From contig BLAL01000246.1 of assembly GCA_015698045.1 (NCBI GenBank), positions 1,054,001 to 1,118,000 on the forward strand: 64,000 nt of DNA, in the 5' to 3' direction. Positions 56,365 to 64,000 of this stretch are shown piece by piece. The stretch is from Rhizophagus clarus. Lineage: Eukaryota > Glomeromycota > Glomeromycetes > Glomerales > Glomeraceae. A model generated the notes under the pieces. The model had not been told where the DNA came from, made no database searches, and saw only the letters and a list, made by a program, of their open reading frames with translations. Within the stretch, counting starts at the first letter, position 1; each line of letters begins with the position of its first letter. The translations under genes were made by a program, and so were the position numbers.

Positions 56365-56770
56365 AATCATCAACATCACTACTTACATTATGATCACTAT
56401 TACTATTACTTTTATTGCCATCATCATCATCATCATCATCATCAGATTCACTTGTAATCATATCATTAGCAACACTATCATCATCACAATTATTACTATC
56501 ATCATCATTATTACCCATACTATTATCATCATTACTGACATTATTACTATCATCATCACTGTCATTATCAACATTAACATTATCACCATTATCATTATCA
56601 CTAACATTATTACTATTATCATCGCTATCATCATTACTATCATCATTATCGTCATCACTGCTATCATGATTATCACTATCATCATCACTTCTATCATCGC
56701 CATTATCATCATTATCACTATTACTTATATTATCATTGTCATCATTATCATCACTACTAATGTCATCTTC
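56365..56770. repeat. Degenerate ATC/ATT trinucleotide tract (acidic tail code)
   Basis: On the plus strand it reads ATCATCATT... with interruptions; on the minus strand it encodes Asp, Asn and Ser codons of the gene's C-terminal tail. A pure seven-repeat (ATC) run lies at 56416-56440. The apparent Ile-rich plus-strand frame is an artefact. Confidence 0.85.
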
Positions 56771-58351
56771 TGAGTTGATAGTTGGAGCAGACTTTGGTCG
56801 GATCGGCTTTTCAGGTATCTTATCCTTATATCGGCATAATAATTCATAAAGAATTTCTATAAAAGAATGTTAGCAAGTTTGAATGAAATTCGAATTAAAA
56901 TAAAAGATTGTACCTTGGAAGTCTTTCTCTCTGAAACCATTTACAGTGTATTTTAAATGACGCCAACGCTCACACAAGAATTCATGGGGCCTAAAATATA
57001 AATGTTATGTAAAAGGAAATGTATCATAAATAATAAATATATATAAATAATACCAAGGTCCCCATTCTTCATCTGCTAGATTGCCCCATTCTATCAAATA
57101 TTCGTCAGTCTCGTTCAATTCTTCCAATCTTTTTATAATAAATCTAATATTAAAATCTTCCGGATTGTTTGATACAACACATGTACTATGTGTTGGCATT
57201 AATATATAATACTCTTACCTTTTACAAAGCATATAACTGTCATAGCTAGTCCACCTTGCACTTCGATCCTCATCAAGTTCATACCTAAGTCTCAATTCTT
57301 TAACCCATTTACTTCGACAAGAGAGTTCTGATCTTTTATATTCCATTGCTTCGGCGACTAGTGCCCATGGAATTCCCCAATCTAAAGAGACATTTTCATT
57401 ATTCTGTTTCGAAATATCGACAACTATTTTTATTAACTGTTCTTCCTCTTCCTTTGACCATCTTCCTAAAATATAATAAGTGGTCGTATAATCATAAATA
57501 CTATAACGTAAGAGATAATATAATTGAATAACAAACCTCGATTGTACTCATCTCGATGCAAAAGAAAAATATCAAAACGTTCTCGACATATTGCTGGCAT
57601 GCGTCTTAGTTGATTCCCTATTGTTGTCCAATCTCGTCCATATATTTGAACAAGTCTATTTTATCATGTCAATATTTGAATAATGTCAATGTAGTACAAT
57701 CTATATACAACTTACTGTTTCAATTGTTCATCATCTTCTTGACTCCATGATCCACGATAATTGAATTCATGATGATGACGCTGTATATGCTGCGCTACAG
57801 CTTTCAATGAACGAACACGCAATGGAGCAGCTTTTATAAAGCAAAGTTTCTAGTCTTCATTAGCGACAATTATAAAATAATATAAAGTGTAATTAAAATT
57901 ACCTATTTCTTTCCAGAATGAGGCATGTTCTTTTTTATTTCTATAAAACATGAGATCCCGTAATTGATCATCATTAAGATCGTATCTCTACATATTTAAA
58001 GTCGAAATCTTAATCATCGCGTGTGCATTACTTTAATTGGATTAAATAATAATAATTCACATCATACTCTCTTGTATTCTTGTAAAGCTCTATATAATAT
58101 CTCATTTTCTTGCTTAGTAAATCTTCCTTTCCTATATTTTATTCCTATGGAATTCAATAAAATTAAAATCGTGTTTTTTAAATTATCAATTATGGTTTGA
58201 TCTGATTACCAAGTTCTTCACATGTACTTCTTTCAAGCCATTTGGAGAACGGAGTATTGGTCGTTTGTTCATTATTGTTATTATTCCTCACCAGTTCAAT
58301 GTTATCTCTTAGCCAATCTCTTTTGGTTATCTTTCGTAGTACTCTCCCCAT
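56365..58351 (-). CDS. Reb1/TTF1-like Myb DNA-binding protein with acidic tail, about 9 exons, ~475 aa
   Basis: Minus-strand ATG at 58351 (MGRVLRKITKRDWLRDNIEL). At least nine exons with GT-AG introns can be followed. Exon 2 carries KYRKGRFTKQENEILYRALQ; exon 4 AVAQHIQRHHHEFNYRGSW and SQEDDEQLKQ; exon 5 IYGRDWTTIGNQLRRMPAIC, RERFDIFLLHRDE; exon 6 GRWSKEEEEQLIKIV and the long insert SLDWGIPWALVAEAM. These are Myb/SANT repeats in the arrangement of Reb1 and TTF1, which bind rDNA terminators to stop RNA polymerase I. The C-terminal 130 residues are Asp/Asn/Ser repeats (GAT/AAT codons), ending VDD and TAA at 56365. Nuclear and nucleolar location is likely. The exon-6/7 boundary is the least certain. 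Confidence 0.75.
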
Positions 58352-58495
58352 TTTTTTTTTCCAGACAAAAAATGCAATAATCAAATATTCATTATGATGA
58401 CGTAATTTAATATGGCTTAATTTGTTAGTTGTATAGCCAAATCTAGTATTAATAATTTTGGTCTTTTAAAAAAGATTTATTATACTAGATAAACG

Positions 58496-59921
58496 ATGCC
58501 TTTTGGTCAGGTAATAAGTTTTAAGAATCAACTCTTTTTTTGAAAAAGAATAAGAAAAAAAAAAAAATAACGAATAATTATAGGTTGTTATTGGACCTCC
58601 TGGATCAGGTAAAACTACGTATTGCAATGGCATGCATCAATTTTTAACCGCTACTGGGAGGTAACTAAAGTTCAATTTAACGAAAGTTCCTTCGTTTTTT
58701 TTTTTTTTTTGAAATTTTTTTTTAAAAAAAAATAATTTTTTCCGATAAAGAAAAGTTTCGGTTGTTAATTTAGATCCAGCCAATGACTTTTTACCGTATC
58801 CGTGTGCAATAAATATATCAGATTTAATAACATTAGAAGATGTAATGGAAGAATTGAAATTAGGGCCAAATGGTGGCATGATGTATTGTATGGAATTTCT
58901 TGAAAAAAATTTTGATTGGTTTGAAGAAAAGTTGAAATCTTTAGGAGGTAATTTTTTTGTATTTAAATAAATATTTTAACAAATCGTACATCGAAATTTT
59001 CTTAACAATGAACAAATTTTTTAGATGATTATATATTATTTGATTTCCCTGGACAAGTTGAACTTTTCACTCATCATAATTCTGTCAAGAATATCATAGA
59101 GCGATTACAAAAATTGGATTATCGGGTTGGTTATTTAATATCTTAAAAGATTTACTTATTTAAATTTACTCATTTTGACTTTATGTTATGTTAATTCTTA
59201 TTTAGCTTGTAACGATTCATTTAGTGGATGCACATTATTGTACAGATCCAACAAAATATATTTCAATTTTATTAGTTTCACTTAAAACAATGTTACAAAT
59301 TGAATTACCACATATCAATGTTTTATCAAAAGTAGATTTAATGGAATCGTATGGGAAACTAGGTAAAAAAAGAATTAGAATTTTTATTATCATTAATCAT
59401 TAAAAGCATTTAAAAATAAAATAAAGTATTTATATATATTCCTTTAGCTTTTAATTTGGATTTCTATACTGAGGTGCAAGATTTGTCATATTTATTACAA
59501 CACTTGGACGAAGACCCTTTTGCTAGCAAATTTAAAGAATTAAATAAAGCATTGTGTGGATTAATTGAGGATTTTAGTTTGGTAGGATTTAATACTCTTT
59601 GTATTGAGGTATGTTGAAAATTTAAAAGTTTTAAATAATCTATTACGATCATTTCTTTAAATCATATTACTTCTATATTAGGATAAGATTTCTGTATTGA
59701 AACTTGTTCAGGTTATTGATAAAGCAAATGGATATGTATTTGGAGGGTTAACTGAAGGCAATGAGAGTATTATGTTGACAGCAATGGGAACAAATACACC
59801 AGCTCTTAGTGATATATTAGAAGTACAAGAGAGATGGTTAAATAATAAAGAAGATTATGATGAGTGGGAGTTTAAGCAACAGCAAATGGAGCAAGCTCAA
59901 AAAAATGGAAAAGCAAAATAA
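58496..59921 (+). CDS. GPN2: GPN-loop GTPase, GPN2-type, 7 exons, 315 aa
   Basis: ATG at 58496 (MPFGQ). Exons: 58496-58510, about 58584-58660, 58751-58947, 59025-59125, 59206-59362, 59448-59608, 59682-59921; all GT-AG and phases close. The first coding block is [17 protein letters not shown], with P-loop [19 protein letters not shown] and [14 protein letters not shown] follow. The signature loop is [14 protein letters not shown], which gives the GPN name. [16 protein letters not shown] is the switch/Walker B region, [10 protein letters not shown] and [10 protein letters not shown] the guanine specificity strand. The length equals that of GPN2 (about 310 residues). GPN2 works with GPN1/GPN3 in RNA polymerase II and III assembly and import. 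The C-terminal Gln/Glu tail is typical. Confidence 0.9.
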
Positions 59922-61408
59922 TGACATTTTTTTTTATTTTAAAATAATTAAACCCGGTTCTGTTCAAAGATGGTTATGTTCAAAGATTCGCTGTTGGTCA
60001 CCTCTGCCAACAATAATTGTTCCTCAAAACATCAGAATTTTCCTTTTTGACTTTGCCACTACCTTTATAAGATTAGTTTCATTCTTATAGTTTAAGAAAT
60101 AGTAAAAAAAGAGGAATTAATTATTAGTAATAATAAAATTAATAAAAAAAACTATGAATAAAATAATTGCAGTCAATTCTTTCTAAGTGCACCCCCTTCT
60201 GGGTTGAGAAATATTGAAAATTTGAAAAATGTGCATTTAGAGATAGAAATTTTATATGAGGGAAGGGGAACATTTAGAGAGAGGACGATTGTAATAAAAC
60301 TCCAAAATAATAATTACTATTGGATAATCGGGTTCATTTATTAAATTTTGGAAGAGAACAGATAAATTCGATTGGGAAACATAAATTTACAAACAAAACA
60401 AATAATTGATGAAACTACACATACTGTATTGATTGTCAGTAGCGTACATTAATTAAATCGCGTATGCACAAAATTTTTTCAGGAGGGTCTTTGTATTTTG
60501 TGCGTATAAAATTTTTTGATAAAATGCTATTTTAAGACCAACTAATTATATTTGTTTTCCTGGCTATCAGTTTGAAATACTTTGATATTATATACAAGTA
60601 TTTTATATAATATTTTTACATGATAGTGTATATCCAAAAAAAAAAAAATTATTAAAATGTATCAAGAATTAATATCTTTACATAATCACGCTTTCTACCG
60701 TAATCTTTGGCCTAAGCTAACTTACTATTATAAAATGAGCGAAATTAATTGATTTATTATCTCGATTTTCTAAAATATAAATTGCGAAGGGAAGTTTTAA
60801 TGGCCAACTTCTCTTACGTTAGTTCGAATTCCTATTTTGAACCGACCGCATTTGGCAGTTAATGATTCCGAAAATAAAGCAGCAATTTCTTTCAGTTAAA
60901 TTCAGGTCTGCGATGCGAGGAGAGTAGCAGAAGGTTTTTAAACGTTAATTCGCTATCCCTTCTACTAATGCCTTCATTATTAAAAACATCTTGTTGGTTT
61001 ATGTTCTGAGCAATTAAATATAACCAGGAATCTAATATTGAATAAATATCTATTTGTCATCAGTTAAAATTTATTGCTAAACAAACGTATCATTCTTCGC
61101 TTATTGATAAATTGTAACCGGTTTTGCCAGTAAAGTTATCATGATCCGTCTTGGCTTAAACAAAATGGCACATTTGACGCTTTGACGGAATTCTTGGTTG
61201 AATATTTTTATGGCTGAACTTTTTTATAAGGCTCGGCTTTTTTAAATACTAATTTATATTGAACACATGGCGAAAAACGTGGCGGAAGTTTTAAACAACA
61301 CGGATTAAATTGGAATTTCTATTCTCTCTCTCTTTTAAAAGGAAGGTTTACTTAGAGCTCCTCTACAAAGTACTTATTCTCATTTAAAGAATAACATCAT
61401 ATAAAAAA
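59922..61408. other. Intergenic, 1.5 kb
   Basis: No gene. AT-rich with a run AAAAAAAAAAAA near 60,638. Near 61,240-61,395 a TTTTTTAAATACTAATTTATA element precedes the nuclease start by about 160 bp and may be promoter DNA. Confidence 0.45.
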
Positions 61409-62534
61409 ATGAGATCATTTTTAACAATCCTTTTACCCATTTTCTTATTTTCTCTTATCTCAGTTCCTTCTCCAGTAATTGCATGGGGTGAAGAAGGTCA
61501 CAAAACAGTAGGTCAAATTGCACAAAATTTTCTTCAGCCTGCTATAGCAGGAAGCGTAGCAAACTTGTTTCAAGATAAATCATTTGATGGTCAATTATCT
61601 CTTGCCGCCGTATGGGCCGATGAAGTTAAACATCAAAGAGGAAGCCCTTTCTTTGGCTGGTCTTCCCCCTTGCATTTTTTAGACACTCAAGACAATCCTG
61701 GTAAAAGTTGTTCTGTTAATATGCAAAGGGATTGTCCTGATGCCAGATGTGTTGTTGGCGGTAAGTAATATAATTTAAGAAGTGTGGCGCAACATTCTTC
61801 ACACTAATTAATTAATTATTTTGTTTTTTATTTTTAAAGCTATTACCAACTATACCACACAATTGGATTGTACAAATGGATATGATAAATTTACAAGAGA
61901 CATTGCACTTCGTTTCTTGGCCCATTTCTATGGTGACATCACTCAACGTAAGTATTCTAACAAAAATAAATTTTTACAATAAATTAGAGAAATTTAATTA
62001 TTTGATTACAATGTTTGTTTTTACAATTTAAATTAGCATTACACGTATGTGGGCGCGAGAAAGGTGGAAATGAAGTCAAAGTAACTTTTGACGGAGACAG
62101 TGCAAAGTAAGTTCACGTGATTATGCTTTTGTCATACATCATAGTCTAACACGTGAGGGACTCGTTTCAGCTTACATGCTATCTGGGATACGCAAATGGT
62201 AGAAAAACGTCTTCAAGACTTTGGGTCTGACTTTTCTCAATACGCGGATTTCCTTACAAAAGAGATTCAAAGTGGCAAATATGCATCTCAAAAAAATGAT
62301 TGGGTGTCATGTATAAGTAGTCCTAAAGCTCCTACACTATGTCCTTTAACTTGGGCTATTGATACCAACGCAATTAATTGTCCCTTTGTTTGGGATACTG
62401 TTGATAATAATCCTGATGCAGATTTAGGAGGAAGTTATTATCAAGATGCTGTACCTATTATTGATCAACAACTTTCTAAGGGTGGTTATAGATTAGGAGT
62501 CTTTTTGAATTCAATTTTAAGTAAAAATTGTTAA
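61409..62534 (+). CDS. Secreted S1/P1-type zinc nuclease, 4 exons, 297 aa
   Basis: ATG at 61409. Exons: 61409-61760, 61840-61947, 62037-62106, 62171-62534; all GT-AG and in phase. Residues 1-25 are a signal peptide (RSFLTILLPIFLFSLISVPS then PVIA) with cleavage just before W26, the residue whose free amino group binds zinc in this family. Other zinc ligands appear as GEEGH, VWADEVKH, LHFLD, LAHFYGDITQPLHV and LHAIWD. Cys pairs (CSVNMQRDCPDARC, CTNGY, CISS, CPLTW, CPF) indicate a disulfide-stabilised secreted protein. It cleaves single-stranded DNA and RNA at acidic pH and serves nutrient phosphate release. It is complete and unbroken. Confidence 0.9.
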
Positions 62535-62888
62535 AAAATTAATTAGTTTTGAGTTGATAATCTGAAATTGTATTTTTTTTCTTAATTTTGTAATATTTTA
62601 CAAACGTTCAATTTTTATTTGTTAAATTTCTTAAATATTCACTTATGGTCAGGCAAATATAGAAATAAAATTTTTTTAAACCAATTCCCTTTTCCTCCAC
62701 CAACGGACATCCTTCACTTACTTCACTATTTATTTTTCTGTTTAACTACTTCGCATATTAAATTTGATATTATTATAAAGTCGCTAATATCTACTATACA
62801 AATAACATGATTACTTTTGATATTTAACTTAAATATAAAATCCAAAGAAAGATTTTAATTAATTAATACTAAGTCCCTTTTTTCGGAT
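62535..62888. other. Short intergenic between convergent genes
   Basis: No gene in 350 bp. The AATTAATTAATACT segment near 62,860 and AATAAA-like motifs could serve as 3'-end signals for the two convergent genes. Confidence 0.4.
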
Positions 62889-64000
62889 TTACCATTCAGC
62901 TTCAAAAATTGCAGCCATACCCATACCACTACCAACACACATAGAGATAACACCCAATTTCTTTTTTGTTCTTCTCAATTCAGTCAATAAAGTTGATACC
63001 TGTCTAGCACCTGTTGCTCCGAGAGGATGTCCTATTGCAATAGCACCTCCCTATATTTTTAAAATGTATACATATTATTTATTTGTTATAAACTGATAGT
63101 TCTTTTTGATTAAGATTACAAAACGTACCTTCGGGTTAACTTTATTAATATCAATACCCAATTTTTCGATACTATAAACAGCTTGAGAAGCAAAAGCTTC
63201 GTTAATCTCATAAATATCAATATCATTAACGGAAAGACCAGCTTGTTTAAGAACGGCTGGGATAGCATATGCAGGCCCAACACCCATAATTCTTGGTGGG
63301 ACACCAACAACAGCAGCACGAACAAATTTGCCAAGAATTGGTAATTTTAATTTCTCTGCAGTTTTTCTTTTCATTAACAATACTGCTCCAGCACCATCTG
63401 AAACTTGAGAGGAACTACCAGCAGTGGTAGTACCATCAGCTGAGAAAGCAGGTTTTAATTTAGCCAAACCTTCGGCTGTAGTTCCTTTACGAACACCATC
63501 ATCAGCCGAAACGACTATTTGCTTTTCTTCACCAGTCTTTGGATCTACCCATTTTGTTTTAACAGGGATAATTTCTTCATTAAAGAGACCGGCTTCTTGA
63601 GCAGCAGCGGCCTTTTTATGAGATAATGCCGCGAATGCATCTTGTTTGGCACGAGTGATACCATATTCCTTTGCAACATTTTCGGAAGTAATACCCATCG
63701 GCAATAAACAGTCAGCAGCGGCTTGGTTTGAGAAAACTTGTTCTGAAGTATTTTCGGGCAAAACTCCTGCACCATAGTGAAAAGTCATACTTTCAACACC
63801 AGCACCTGTTACAATGATTAAAATTAATTTGAAGCTAAGGGAACATATATAACAAACAATTTTGATTTTTTATACCTATGCCAACTTCAATTTGATCAAG
63901 TGCTATTTCGTGAGCAATTTGAACAACTGCTTGTAGACCGGAAGAGCATTGTCTATTAACGGTATTTAGACCAGCAGTTTCTGGAATACCAGCATACAAA
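62889..64000 (-). CDS. POT1: Peroxisomal 3-ketoacyl-CoA thiolase, 5' end cut by window
   Basis: Minus strand. The final exon 63050-62889 ends at TAA 62889-62891 after ...MAAIFEAEW; the middle exon is 63805-63129; the upstream exon begins beyond 64000 and ends at 63876. Junctions are GT-AG and in frame (EVGIG then AGVESMTFHYG; NPK then GGAIAIGHPLG). The nucleophile is Cys in NRQCSSGLQAV. GGAIAIGHPLGATGARQ carries the catalytic His, and CVGSGMGMA the second Cys. The block LLPMGITSENVAKEYGI is typical of peroxisomal ACAA1/POT1 rather than mitochondrial ACAA2 or ACAT. It removes acetyl-CoA in the last step of fatty-acid beta-oxidation. The N-terminal PTS2 cannot be seen because it lies outside the window. 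Confidence 0.88.

Noticed and set aside
56333-56773. Plus-strand frame rich in Ile, a possible membrane peptide
   Set aside because: It is the complement of the Asp/Asn/Ser repeat tail of the minus-strand Myb gene, whose exon structure is well supported.
59857-60090. Frame starting inside the GPN2 C-terminus
   Set aside because: It overlaps the true GPN2 end in another frame and has no homologous pattern.
60815-60835. GTTCGAATTCC as a tRNA B box
   Set aside because: No A box lies at the expected distance upstream and no cloverleaf folds around it.

Overview
The window looks like nuclear DNA from an arbuscular-mycorrhizal fungus, most probably Rhizophagus irregularis or a close relative (Glomeromycotina). 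The grounds are strongly AT-rich DNA, genes with many short GT-AG introns, a BTB-TLDc gene, Lys/Glu-rich coiled-coil proteins of the type expanded in that genome, and abundant DNA transposons. The species is inferred from recognised style, since no search was possible.

Layout. (1) Positions 1 to about 23,450 form a virus-like or transposon-derived block with less extreme AT content and mostly intronless frames. It holds a Polinton/Maverick-type DDE integrase, a broken A32-like packaging ATPase, a short C-terminal fragment of a second ATPase copy, a long broken coiled-coil/gag-like/retropepsin-like frame, a coiled-coil protein with a C-terminal membrane anchor, Cys-rich and HTH proteins, and accessory genes (SAM domain, IQ-like, PD-(D/E)XK-like). 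It ends in an array of TTAGACTTA motifs and a strong hairpin. An apparently intact hAT transposon has jumped into the catalytic Asp-Thr-Gly codons of a retropepsin-like gene, with an 8-bp target duplication. (2) Positions 23,450-38,900 are an extremely AT-rich desert of decayed repeats. Several non-autonomous elements can be delimited exactly from terminal inverted repeats plus 8-bp duplications. (3) Positions 38,900-50,900 hold host genes: BTB-BACK-TLDc, a cyclopropane-synthase-type methyltransferase, a frameshifted KCTD-like BTB gene, a 13-exon gene that reads as chromodomain + SPOC-like + PIN-like (Chp1-like), and a small gene with a PIF/Harbinger-like MITE just upstream. (4) Positions 51,100-56,360 are a second decayed desert. 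(5) Positions 56,365-64,000 hold housekeeping genes: a Reb1/TTF1-like Myb protein with a long acidic tail, GPN2 GTPase, a secreted S1/P1 nuclease and a peroxisomal 3-ketoacyl-CoA thiolase cut by the window edge.

How they fit together. The host genes are unrelated single units (ribosomal DNA/Pol I control, RNA polymerase II assembly, fatty-acid oxidation, chromatin). The left block is best read as a mosaic of virus-like element genes in which structural genes are decaying mainly by nonsense substitutions while the integrase stays open. Exon structures were derived by hand from splice signals and frame continuity. Those for the methyltransferase, the Chp1-like gene, GPN2, the S1/P1 nuclease and BTB-TLDc close exactly in frame.
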